DNA of 52,299 nt from Nemertoderma westbladi (Eukaryota; Xenacoelomorpha; Nemertodermatida; Nemertodermatidae), in the NCBI GenBank assembly GCA_032718475.1, contig JAUCBJ010001313.1:1-52299 (forward strand), in the 5' to 3' direction. A program made the translations under genes and the position numbers. Numbering within the stretch: the first letter of the stretch is position 1; each line of letters begins with the position of its first letter. Below, in pieces: positions 1 through 10,913 of this stretch. The notes below the pieces were generated by a model, which was not told the DNA's origin, did no database searches, and saw only the letters and a list, made by a program, of their open reading frames with translations.

Positions 1-3000
1 TATTTGTAATGATTCAGTGGTATATATGTAGAGCACATAGTTCAAATAGTAATTATTTGTAATAATTCAGTGGTAGATATGTAGTGCACATAGTTCAAAT
101 AATAACTATTTGTAATGATGCAGTGGTAGATATGTAGTGCACATAGTTCAAATAATAATTATTTGTAATGATTCAGTGGTATATATGTAGAGCACATAGT
201 TCAAATAATAACTATTTGTAATAATTCAGTGGTAGATATGTAGTGCACATAGTTCAAATAATAACTATTTGTAATGATTCAGTGGTATATATGTAGAGCA
301 CATAGTTCAAATAATAACTATTTGTAATGATGCAGTGGTAGATATGTAGTGCACATAGTTCAAATAATAACTATTTGTAATGATGCAGTGGTAGATATGT
401 AGTGCACATAGTTCAAATAATAATTATTTGTAATGATTCAGTGGTATATATGTAGAGCACATAGTTCAAATAATTACTATTTGTAATGATGCAGTGGTAG
501 ATATGTAGTGCACATAGTTCAAATAATAATTATTTGTAATGATTCAGTGGTATATATGTAGAGCACATAGTTCAAATAATAACTATTTGTAATAATTCAG
601 TGGTAGATATGTAGTGCACATAGTTCAAATAATAACTATTTGTAATGATTCAGTGGTATATATGTAGAGCACATAGTTCAAATAATAACTATTTGTAATA
701 ATTCAGTGGTAGATATGTAGTGCACATAGTTCAAATAATAACTATTTGTAATGATGCAGTGGTAGATATGTAGTGCACATAGTTCAAATAATAACTATTT
801 GTAATAATTCAGTGGTAGATATGTAGAGCACATAGTTCAAATAATAACTATTTGTAATGATTCAGTGGTAGATATGTAGAGCACATAGTTCAAATAATAA
901 CTATTTGTAATAATTCAGTGGTAGATATGTAGAGCACATAGTTCAAATAATAACTATTTGTAATAATTCAGTGGTAGATATGTATGTGGCACATAGTTCA
1001 AATAATAACTATTTGTAATGATTCAGTGGTATATATGTAGTGCACATAGTTCAAATAATAACTATTTGTAATAATTCAGTGGTAGATATATATGTAGAGC
1101 ACATAGTTCAAATAATAACTATTTGTAATAATTCAGTGGTAGATAATATGTAGAGCACATAGTTCAAATAATAACTATTTGTAATAATTCAGTGGTAGAT
1201 AATATGTAGAGCACATAGTTCAAATAATAACTATTTGTAATAATTCAGTGGTAGATATGTAGAGCACATAGTTCAAATAATAACTATTTGTAATAATTCA
1301 GTGGTAGATATGTAGTGCACATAGTTCAAATAATAACTATTTGTAATGATGCAGTGGTAGATAATATGTAGTGCACATAGTTCAAATAATAACTATTTGT
1401 AATAATGCAGTGGTAGATAATATGTAGTGCACATAGTTCAAATAATAACTATTTGTAATAATGCAGTGGTAGATATGTAGTGCACATAGTTCAAATAATA
1501 ACTATTTGTAATGATTCAGTGGTATATATGTAGAGCACATAGTTCAAATAATAACTATTTGTAATAATTCAGTGGTAGATATGTAGAGCACATAGTTCAA
1601 ATAATAACTATTTGTAATAATTCAGTGGTAGATAATATGTAGAGCACATAGTTCAAATAATAACTATTTGTAATGATTCAGTGGTATATATGTAGAGCAC
1701 ATAGTTCAAATAATAATTATTTGTAATGATGCAGTGGTAGATATGTAGTGCACATAGTTCAAATAATAATTATTTGTAATAATGCAGTGGTAGATAATAT
1801 GTAGAGCACATAGTTCAAATAATAACTATTTGTAATGATTCAGTGGTAGATATGTAGTGCACATAGTTCAAATAGTAACTATTTGTAATGATTCAGTGGT
1901 AGATATGTAGTGCACATAGTTCAAATAGTAATTATTTGTAATAATGCAGTGGTAGATATGTAGTGCACATAGTTCAAATAATAACTATTTGTAATAATTC
2001 AGTGGTAGATATATATGTAGAGCACATAGTTCAAATAATAATTATTTGTAATAATGCAGTGGTAGATAATATGTAGCGCACATAGTTCAAATAATAACTA
2101 TTTGTAATGATTCAGTGGTAGATATGTAGTGCACATAGTTCAAATAGTAATTATTTGTAATAATGCAGTGGTAGATATGTAGAGCACATAGTTCAAATAA
2201 TAACTATTTGTAATGATTCAGTGGTAGATAATATGTAGAGCACATAGTTCAAATAATAACTATTTGTAATGATTCAGTGGTAGATATGTAGTGCACATAG
2301 TTCAAATAGTAATTATTTGTAATAATGCAGTGGTAGATATGTAGAGCACATAGTTCAAATAATAACTATTTGTAATGATTCAGTGGTAGATAATATGTAG
2401 AGCACATAGTTCAAATAATAACTATTTGTAATAATGCAGTGGTAGATATATATGTAGTGCACATAGTTCAAATAGTAATTATTTGTAAAGATGCAGTGGT
2501 AGATATGTAGTGCACATAGTTCAAATAATAACTATTTGTAATGATTCAGTGGTAGATAATATGTAGAGCACATAGTTCAAATAATAACTATTTGTAATAA
2601 TGCAGTGGTAGATATATATGTAGTGCACATAGTTCAAATAGTAATTATTTGTAAAGATGCAGTGGTAGATATGTAGTGCACATAATTCAAATAATAACTA
2701 TTTGTAATGATGCAGTGGTAGATATGTAGTGCACATAGTTCAAATAATAACTATTTGTAATAATTCAGTGGTAGATGTAGTGCACATAGTTCAAATAATA
2801 ACTATTTGTAATGATGCAGTGGTAGATATGTAGTGCACATAGTTCAAATAGTAATTATTTGTAAAGATGCAGTGGTAGATATGTAGTGCACATAGTTCAA
2901 ATAATAACTATTTGTAATGATGCAGTGGTAGATATGTAGTGCACATAGTTCAAATAATAACTATTTGTAATAATTCAGTGGTAGATATGTAGTGCGCATA

Positions 3001-3764
3001 GTTCAAATAATAACTATTTGTAATAATTCAGTGGTAGATATGTAGAGCACATAGTTCAAATAATAACTATTTGTAATAATGCAGTGGTAGATATATATGT
3101 AGTGCACATAGTTCAAATAGTAATTATTTGTAAAGATGCAGTGGTAGATATGTAGTGCACATAGTTCAAATAATAACTATTTGTAATGATGCAGTGGTAG
3201 ATATGTAGTGCACATAGTTAAAATAATAACTATTTGTAATAATTCAGTGGTAGATATGTAGTGCGCATAGTTCAAATAATAACTATTTGTAATGATGCAG
3301 TGGTAGATATGTAGTGCACATAGTTCAAATAATAACTATTTGTAATAATGCAGTGGTAGATATATATGTAGTGCACATAGTTCAAATAGTAATTATTTGT
3401 AAAAATGCAGTGGTAGATATGTAGTGCACATAGTTCAAATAATAACTATTTGTAATGATGCAGTGGTAGATATGTAGTGCACATAGTTCAAATAGTAATT
3501 ATTTATAATGATGCAGTGGTAGATATGTAGAGCACATAGTTAAAATAATAACTATTTGTAATAATTCAGTGGTAGATATGTAGTGCGCATAGTTCAAATA
3601 ATAACTATTTGTAATGATGCAGTGGTAGATATGTAGTGCACATAGGTCAAATAATAACTATTTGTAATAATTCAGTGGTAGATATGTAGAGCACATAGTT
3701 CAAATAATAACTATTTGTAATAATTCAGTGGTAGATAAGTAGTGCACATAGTTCAAATAATAAT
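1..3764. repeat. Satellite array, 53-bp unit (about 71 copies)
   Basis: The unit begins TATTTGTAATGATTCAGTGG and contains the invariant core GCACATAGTTCAAATA. Successive TATTTGT starts lie 53 bases apart from position 1 onward. Variants are single-base swaps (GATTCAG/GATGCAG/AATTCAG; GTAGTGC/GTAGAGC; AATAAC/AGTAAT) and 2-4 base insertions of TA or AT in the GATATGTAG segment. The array starts before the window and ends abruptly in CAATTGAAAG near 3765. No reading frame or gene is present. Confidence 0.97.
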
Positions 3765-4083
3765 CAATTGAAAGAAAGTAATGTGGGGTAAATATTATCA
3801 TATTATTATATCTCTACCACAGTTTGAAAGGTCGTACCTATTCTATTCCTGCTCTTTGTGGGTGGAAACCTTATAAACTATATTATTTCAAATAATAATA
3901 TTAAAAATATTTCCCAGTACCAACCAAGTAATCTTTATACGATTAATAAAAGTATAAATTCTGCTGGGCATCTTATCACTGGAAGAAAGAGCCAAACTAA
4001 CTAACAGAGTTGGCTGGATTTGTTGGTTGGCAGAGTTTCCATGGTGGTGGCTGGATGGTGGTTAACTTATAGAACTGATAAAT
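3765..4083. other. Unique AT-rich spacer
   Basis: This single-copy stretch separates the 53-bp satellite from the LTR element. I see no reading frame, RNA gene or internal repeat. Its last five bases, TAAAT (4079-4083), are the left copy of the target-site duplication of the BEL/Pao insertion. Confidence 0.6.
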
Positions 4084-4096
4084 TGTAAAAGCTTTT

Positions 4097-4225
4097 GCGG
4101 ATATATCAAGCCATTTTTCTCCGCAATATACTGTGTAGGTGTTTTAGCGGACATAACAAGCCATTTTTACCCGCTATGTCTGCATGTGTGCTTTAGCGGA
4201 CATAACAAGCCATTTTCTCCGCAAT
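4097..4225 (+). repeat. Triplicated ~49-bp U3 motif with GCGGA/TCCGC ends
   Basis: Three copies start at 4097, 4147 and 4196. Each reads GCGGA-CATAACAAGCCATTTT-TCCGC or close to it, so the ends GCGGA and TCCGC are inverted complements around a conserved middle. The 3' LTR has only two copies (about 15599 and 15650). The position at the LTR start (U3) suggests an enhancer-type repeat; that role is inference. Confidence 0.75.
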
Positions 4226-4245
4226 GCGCTTATTACTCTAAAAGA

Positions 4246-4330
4246 TGACTCAGATGACGCAATCTGTCAGCTGATTTACTGCCAACGCGGAACCTGAATC
4301 TCTCTTTGTTCTTTGTTCGGCTCAGCCAAT
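4246..4330 (+). promoter_or_regulatory. U3 candidate factor sites: AP-1, ATF/CEBP-like, CCAAT
   Basis: TGACTCA (4246-4252) is a perfect AP-1 core, TGACGCAAT (4255-4263) resembles ATF/CEBP composite sites, and CCAAT lies at 4326-4330 within AGCCAATCAG. In the 3' LTR the ATF-like site (15709-15717) and CCAAT (15780-15784) are kept, but the AP-1 core has become TAACTCA. Short motifs can arise by chance; their clustering in U3 is the only support. Confidence 0.4.
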
Positions 4331-4833
4331 CAGAGCGATTTTTACTTTGTGTTGGACAGTGCCTACAGAAACCCACGCAATTCAGTCAGTGTGTATCTAT
4401 TCTAGGCCCAGAACACCGGCTTAGGATTCTTCTGTACTTCTGTGGAAGTTTCAGACTTTGACCTAAACATCAGAAACATCAGATGGCTTTGATTACAAGA
4501 ACGTAAAACTATTAACAATTCAACTACTGAATCATTGCTGAATCATACTTCATATCTGAATCGCCACACCGCTGCACTACGCAATGCGATTCAACTACAC
4601 ATACTGACTGTTCACCGCATTATTTGATTCTGTTATTAATTGGTGTTATGTTGGTATATATTGCTGATATATTTGGAGAATACCGATGAATAATCATAAA
4701 ACCCTCAATCTCTTTGATTACTAAAGGTTAGAGGAACAGGTTTACCGGTAGCAACTGCGACTTACATTATAGTGGTTTTTGTGTGAATTGAATGCTATTT
4801 CATAATCCCTACATGTGTCAGTTGCGATCCTCC

Positions 4834-4872
4834 TTATATATGATCAAATTCAGTGACGGTCGGCAGATCAGT
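4834..4872 (+). promoter_or_regulatory. Probable LTR core promoter (TATA + initiator)
   Basis: TTATATATG at about 4834-4842 is followed some 30 bases later by TCAGT (4868-4872), an initiator-like start of the type used by many invertebrate LTR elements. The AATAAA at 4922 lies about 50 bases further on, which fits a short R region. In the 3' LTR the TATA reads TCATATATG, one base weaker. Confidence 0.45.
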
Positions 4873-4921
4873 GCGCAGTAGTGTGAACTAGTGTGAAGTC
4901 GTGTGAAGTAGTGTGAAGGTT

Positions 4922-4927
4922 AATAAA
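4922..4927 (+). terminator. LTR polyadenylation signal AATAAA
   Basis: AATAAA sits in GGTTAATAAAGCATC, just after a run of short GTGTGAA repeats (4878-4919). It is conserved in the 3' LTR at 18925-18930, where it would end the element transcript. Confidence 0.6.
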
Positions 4928-5280
4928 GCATCTCCTAAAGAATGCGCTTTTTACGAAACTCAGTAGCCATCCAGTTGTGATTAGTATAAGTCATAACTCT
5001 GTTTTATACTTAAAGCGCCACGTCCTAAAGGAACTGTTAATATTTCCCCGAAAGTAAATATATTGTCAGAGATTATATATTAACGATCAATCGAATAATA
5101 CAGTAGGTCTGCACTGCAATCACTATCAAAGCATCCGAATCCAGTCTCCCTTAACTGTGGGTGAATGGTCGCGCACAGGCTGGCTTCGGCTGATGTAACT
5201 TCAGTACATTAAATAATTGATATACAAAAAGACAATTAAAATTGGCAGGTTAAACTGCTAAAGGTCTAAAAGCGCGAACA

Positions 5281-7228
5281 TTAATAGTTTTACAAATTGT
5301 CTAATGTTCTGGTAAGAACATTAATAGTTTTAAACTCTTGATTGCACGTAGGCAAATAAATTCGAATGTACCGGTCGGACGGTAACCTGTAGGGTAGGCC
5401 TAACTACCTAACCACTGGAACCGGTACTTGCGGGTACCAGTATTATTTCGATTGTGATATTGTATATTGTAGGCTGTTAGGGGATTAGGGATTGATCACC
5501 CCTTATTCCTTTGTATGGTTTACTTATTTCTGTCAGTTTTATTTATTTGTAAGTGTAATATTGAGCAGAAGGTGTGTAAGCCTGCTCAGAATGTATAAAT
5601 AATTTGTAGGCTGGATTGTTGTCTGGCTGTTGTCAGGTCCGAAGAGATTGCAGTGTGTGTAGAGTGTATGTCCAATAAAATACTAGTTAGGAAGGTGGGG
5701 GCATCCAGTGTTGTAAGGTAAATCCCCTCCGAAAGAATAAGTCATACTACTCGGTTAGAACGCATACTAACTAACCATTTCGGAGTCTGCATATACTGTA
5801 GTTTATTTAGGCTTGATAGTAGTCTGCCAGCGTTTGGTCTGTATTTTGTTTGTGTAGTCTGCACGGGTAGCGTAATATTTATTATTCAGAGTCTATGCTA
5901 TTATTCGCAACCTACATAACCCCAAGTTTATTCCTACAGTAATTGTGCTTGTTATACATACCGTTATAGTTAAATTAACCCCGGTACTACATCAGGGCTG
6001 CTTGGCATAGGTAAAGACTGGTGATTTTATGCTCTAGTCACTCCAGCAGATACCGTGGTTCTTTTAGCTGTACAAGTATATTTAACTGCTGGTTATTTGT
6101 TGTATAAGTACTTGTACCTAATTTAGGGTTTAGTGTACAGTGCTTTCCGAAGGTAATTAGTGTGTAGGCAGTATATTTGTATTGTAAAGTGGTTAATAGG
6201 CACATTAGCTCTGGTTGGCTGCAGTAATTAACTTCTAGGTAAGAACACTCCGGGTACATAACGTAGTACTTATAGAGCTGTACAGCTAAAGACTATAAGT
6301 CGTCAGACGGTGGTATTTTCTTATCTGGACAACGCAATTTATTTACTACTGCTTAATTATTTTCAAATACCGTAGTTTCCTGTCCGTTTGTAATAACCAG
6401 AAATTCTAACCCCTTGTTAGGCTGGTTTGTAGATTTCCTGTAAAATTACCCTCAAATTTGTACATGTAATTTTTGTGTTTATTTAGAGATTGTAATCTCA
6501 CCCAGTAATTGTACGTAATTAGTAGTAATAAGTAACTTAGTCAAGTATAATTATTTGTTTTAGTGTCCAACAAGTAGCACTTCACTGAGAGCGTTCAGCT
6601 TCGGTGTAGTGACTCCTTGCCAGAAATAATAACATTTATTTCAAATATTGTCAAAAACCCATTATAAGGGTATATATACATTATAAATCAACTCAAACCG
6701 ATTTATAAAATAGTAGGCATGTTATACATCAATTAGGTCTTAATATCAGTTGGACTACTGCTTAATAACAGTCATAAAGTAAAGGAGTGTAATCCTAAAA
6801 TTCAGAAATTCAGTTATTCTAAAATAATTGACATTACCGGTATTTATAGTAGGCTTATTATATTTATTTATATAAATTTATGCTGAAATTATATACCGGT
6901 ATTCTGTAATTAGTCCTAGTCTATAATTATACTTATATATACTATAAGTGTAAGCTGTATACCGGTATTCACAGTAGGCTTATTATATATTTATATATAT
7001 TTGTGCTAAAATTATATACCGGTATTCTGTGACAAACCCTAGTCTGTAATAATACTTATATATATACTATAAGTGTATACCAGTATTCTAATATATTATA
7101 TATAACGCGTTACATTGAGTAACGGTATCGGTAATTAATTACTAGGCTTACAGTTACAGTTGATACTGAATTACTAGACTTGCTTTAACTGTCATTATAG
7201 TAGTAGGCATTCAACTGTACAATCCAAC
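5281..7228 (+). other. BEL element leader (untranslated)
   Basis: This 1.95-kb stretch between the LTR and the first gag ATG has no convincing reading frame. Just inside the LTR, GAACATTAATAGTTTTA occurs twice (5276-5292 and 5316-5332), and AATGTTCT-GGTA-AGAACATT (5303-5322) is a perfect 8-bp hairpin. I could not recognise a tRNA primer-binding site. The 3' third is very AT-rich and holds a tandem duplication (listed separately). Confidence 0.6.
6836..7085 (+). repeat. Two-copy tandem duplication (~125 bp) in the leader
   Basis: Copies start at ACCGGTATT 6836 and 6961. Both contain AGTAGGCTTATTATAT, then a second ACCGGTATTCTGT, then ACTATAAGTGTA. The copies differ at scattered bases and by small indels. 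Confidence 0.75.
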
Positions 7229-7987
7229 ATGTCTGACACAAAACAAACACTGTCAGATAGTCTCTTAGAAAGTGTTAGAATGAGTATTAGACTTAGACAG
7301 CGTATTAAAAGGATCTGTGACCAAGATCAAAGTATAGAACATCCCAGACCAAAGTCCAAGTCCCCTCCTACTGTAAGAAAGGTCATCCCCCCAGTAGTAG
7401 TATCAGACCCTAGGCTAGTAAAGCACCATAGGTCTATCATAGGCACTAGGGCTCAAGTCAAGCGGGACCAAGAGGCAGCTGTTAAACAGCAGCAACACCC
7501 GAACCGAGAACTTATTTCTCAACAGCCAGATAGCTCCAGTAGTTCAGATACTGTAGAGTTGACACCCGAGATTGGAGCAAGGATGACAGAAGCGGTTTAT
7601 CCAGATCCACTTCTAATTCTTCCTGGAGCCGTACTCGCTAGAGTATTGATCGCTGTGGAAGAACATCCAATCGATTGGGCGAGAAGTAAGCGATCGACCA
7701 GGGACAGTTATGCGGGATACACGATGGAGGAACTGAAGTCTATTGTCGAGACGCAATGGAACTTCCCCGGACCCGGACTCCCGTTTAAATTATCGGAAGC
7801 TGCCTGGGAGGACTTATACAGGATGGGAGTAGTAAGAGACACTCGAGATCCAGCTGTGTGGAAGAGGTCGGCAGCAGAATATGTCCAGGGATTCTTCAGC
7901 TCTTTGGAGCGCTTAGAGGAATACCTGTTTCAACAACGTCAAAGACCTCAAGAGCAGGGAGAGCTGCTTTATCAAGTTCGAGAATGA
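7229..7987 (+). pseudogene. gag: BEL gag, N-terminal block (252 codons)
   Basis: The first ATG after the leader opens a hydrophilic frame with basic and Ser/Pro-rich stretches (residues 20-60) and no signal peptide or membrane segment. The frame stops at TGA (7985-7987). The same frame continues open across the stop into the next block (7988-8989), so I read this as one gag frame broken by a nonsense codon rather than two genes. Function by analogy with other BEL/Pao elements: N-terminal part of the capsid polyprotein that packages element RNA. I see no motif specific to this part. An alternative is that the stop is real and this is a separate leader protein. Confidence 0.6.
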
Positions 7988-8989
7988 ATCTTTAGTATCA
8001 GACTAATCCTTTCAGCCTTTGAGGAAGCCTCGAAGAGAAGCCAAGACACGTCGTTGCAGGTTGCCGTAAAGACTTGGTTCCAACGGGTGAGTCTTAAAGT
8101 CCAAGAAACGACACAATGGAAAGCTCAGCTAACCGAGCGCATGACCCACGGAGAATCAACAGACGCTACCTTTTCTCAAGTTGTAAGCGAAGCTATATCC
8201 GAGAAACCTCAGAAGAAGGATGCTATTGACATCTATCTGTCGGACTATCAACGATTTATAGGAGACAAAGAGCTAAGGAGACGGCTAGCTGGACTTCGCC
8301 CTAATAGTGAGGGAGCCAAATTGGTGTTGGACTCGTTAGATGCGGAAATGTTAGCCACTGAGCAGGCTAAATTTGATGAACGTATCCTCATCCTTAAGCA
8401 ACAGGAAGAACAAATAAAGAAAAAACTGATAGAAGACAGAAAGGCAGCAACAGCGGCAGCGGCAGAAGTTGAAAGAAAAGCGGCAGCGGCAGTGGCAGCG
8501 GCAGAGGCTGAAAGAAAAGCGGCAATGGCAGCAGCGGCAGCGGCAGCGGAAAGAAAAGCGGCAGAGGCAGTGGTAGAAGCGGAACGGAGGGCATCTGAAG
8601 AGACAGCCCAACTAGAGTTGGAAAATCTTCAAGAGAAGCAAGATTACTTAAATAAACAGAGAACAGCAACGCAGATGCAGATGATAAGTCGATCTACTCC
8701 CAAGAGACAGGGATTTACATCCTCTGATGAAGGCGATACAACAGATCCTGAAGGTAGAGGAAATAAATCTCGTTCCAGCGGACGTAGAAGGGCGCTGCAC
8801 CGGCAGAAATTGCCTGATTTGCCTCCAGCCGTGAGAAGGCAACTAGCTAGTGTAGATTTGAGTAATCCTGCGCCTACAGACCAAATTATTAGGGAAGAAA
8901 GACTCCCTACTATAGTAGATGAGCCTGAAATAATTAGGCCTGTTCTCGAAGCCACTCCCTCTGTGATAGAGACCCCTGTACTTCCATAA
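7988..8989 (+). pseudogene. gag: BEL gag, alanine-rich coiled-coil block
   Basis: This continues in the frame of the preceding block after its TGA; the first internal ATG is at 8132 and the open stretch runs to TAA at 8987. Codons for residues roughly 115-190 after 8054 encode a striking Ala/Glu/Lys/Arg-rich heptad-like region (AEAERKAA and AVVEAERR repeats) predicted to be a long alpha-helical coiled coil, as found upstream of the capsid domain in many BEL gags. The GCGGCAG-type codon run (8440-8580) probably expands by slippage. The coding frame again continues past the TAA into the next block. Confidence 0.65.
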
Positions 8990-9007
8990 CCTAACTCTAA
9001 ATTCCCT

Positions 9008-9613
9008 TTGCACAGTACTAAACTACCTGTGCCCAGTAGAATAGGCCCTGAATCCGCCCCAGTCCTGGACGCCGAGCAAGACATCAACGATTTGTCGCCC
9101 GTCGTCCCTCGTCTACCCGCTACTATGTTGGCGGCTCCCGCTTCGGCGGTTGAGTGGGTGGATGAGGGACGGCGGGGGATGGATCTCCTGCTCGGGCGGA
9201 TGCAGGAGACTGTTCAACAGTTCAAGGGAACAGTAAGGGAAAGTAGGTTAGAGTTGCAAGAAGTGCAGCAGAGTATCGCATTAGAACGCGATAAATTAGT
9301 AAATATACAAAGGGGTATACCACCACCCCCTGTAACAATGTGTCAACCTGTTAGGTCTGAAGTATTTCATGCGCAAGGTGTGGAGCCTACACGCATCTAT
9401 ACTGCTAGTGAAGTAGAAACTCCTATAGTAAACCCTATTAAGGGTAATTATAAACCTGTTGACAATGATATTCCATATAGACCTGATCATAATCCGAGAA
9501 ATTTATATACCGATAACTCGATATTAAATAACACGATGGCCCAAGAAAGTTTTACGCGTCAAATGGCTAAAACCGAAGCCCGTCAAGCGGTAAAGGTGGG
9601 AGAGATCGTCTAG
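9008..9613 (+). pseudogene. gag: BEL gag, linker block before the capsid domain
   Basis: Same frame as the two blocks upstream, separated from them only by the TAA at 8987-8989. It starts Pro-rich, then has a helical stretch (about residues 55-100) and a polar linker. It ends at TAG (9611-9613), directly before an FNGD motif that matches the start of the BEL gag DUF1759 domain. The next block needs a frame change at about 9620-9635, so at least one nonsense codon and one indel separate the two. Confidence 0.6.
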
Positions 9614-9617
9614 TTCA

Positions 9618-10859
9618 ATGGAGATGAAATGGTTACCTTTTAATGAATATTACAAAGATAACATACAGAACTCTGTACTATCTAACGGAGAGAAACTAAG
9701 ATTCCTCATCGAGTGCTTGGAAGGACCTCCCAAGTTAATGGCGTTAAAGTTTATTGGACATCCAGATGGATTAAGACAAGTTTGGGATACACTAAACATC
9801 AGGTATGGTAATAGGACAAACATAGCTAGGTATTTGTATGCGAAATTAGTAGCGCCCCGAAAGTTCCTTAGCAGCGGGATTATAGAGTTTTCCGATGAGA
9901 TTCAGGAGATCTGTAGACAATTCGACTGGTTGGGTAAGTCTCATGAATACCAGAATTCCATGGTTGTAGGAGCCTTAGCATCAGCTTTGCCAAAGGGTGA
10001 ATTAGGTACTCGCTGGGACAAAAATGTTCTCCATTTGATGGACCAACAACATAGAGATCCAACCATGACGGACCTTCTGTCATTCTTAAACCGAGAGGTA
10101 AGATTACAACTCCTAAAACAGTCTAGAGAGAAGACTCCTGAAAGTGAGTTAAGTGGAAAACCCGTTTCTAGGAGAAAGGTAACACCAGTGTGTTATACAG
10201 ACGACGGTGAAAGCCAAACCTCCCACGAGGAGAACAGCGGGAAAGACACCGAAAGATCTTACTATGTCAACAAAGCACCTAAAGACGTAAGTAAATTTAA
10301 GTCTCAAACCAGTGACAGGAGAGAACAGACAACAAAAACTCCTCCCACGTCTCCTAAGAGAATTCATGGAAAAAAGCCCGAGGAAAGAACAAGTGTGCAC
10401 CACACGGCACAGGTTAAAGTAAGTAACATCAAGCCCAAATGTGTATTGTGCGACGGGCCACATCGCTTGAGTGGGTGTGATGAATTCCTGAAGAAATCCC
10501 TTAAGGATAGACGTGATGTCATGTGGGATAAGCGGTTGTGTTATAATTGCCTCAGACGAGGACACCAGCGGCGGACCTGTTACTCAGATGCTAGGTGTGC
10601 TAAGTGCGGTGCGAAACATCATATCTTGCTGCACACCGTATTCGAAAGAAACAGCCCGAGTCAGGTAAGTGAGTCCGAACTACATGTCCAATTCAGTGAT
10701 GTGAACGACACTGACCACAGTTCTGAGATGGAAGGATTTTACACGGACGAATTCTCCGACGAAAACGAATCCTGCTATATGATAAACACCGCGGTGTATC
10801 GAGCGCTTACGTATGAGACTGAAACCGATAGCGAGCTCCCCCCAACTATTCCGGACTGA
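9618..10859 (+). pseudogene. gag: BEL gag capsid (DUF1759-like) and zinc-knuckle block, 413 codons
   Basis: The first 170 residues (KWLPFNEYY, EKLRFLIECLEG, RYGN) match the pattern of the BEL/Pao gag DUF1759 domain. A basic linker (170-270) leads to a zinc-binding array: C275-x2-C278 with H282 and C287, then C308-x2-C311-x4-H316-x4-C321, then C327-x2-C330 with H334/H335 and LLH. This spacing is typical of BEL/Pao nucleocapsids. Role: capsid assembly and RNA binding. It ends at TGA (10857-10859), but the frame stays open into the protease block downstream, so gag and pol were one frame, as usual for the superfamily. Confidence 0.82.
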
Positions 10860-10913
10860 CAACCATCTTGGAAAGCGCCAACTTCCAACGTAGGAATCCG
10901 GGAATTTCCCGTA

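Larger units (their letters stand above)
4084..5280 (+). repeat. 5' LTR of the BEL/Pao element (1197 bp)
   Basis: It starts TGTAAAAGC and ends CGCGAACA (TG...CA). It matches 15587-16101 plus 18655-19283, the 3' LTR once the LINE is removed. It differs from that LTR by one extra copy of a roughly 49-bp motif near its start, a small indel around 4468-4482, and scattered substitutions concentrated in the first 580 bases. It contains a CCAAT box, ATF/AP-1-like sites, a TATA/initiator pair and an AATAAA signal, as expected of U3-R-U5. Confidence 0.92.

Noticed and set aside
5281-5330. tRNA primer-binding site of the BEL element
   Set aside because: No stretch immediately inside the LTR matched a tRNA 3' end I could recognise, so none is annotated.
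8351-8842. Minus-strand Cys/Leu-rich frames opposite the gag alanine-rich block
   Set aside because: They are the complement of GCGGCAG-type codon repeats in gag and have no independent support.
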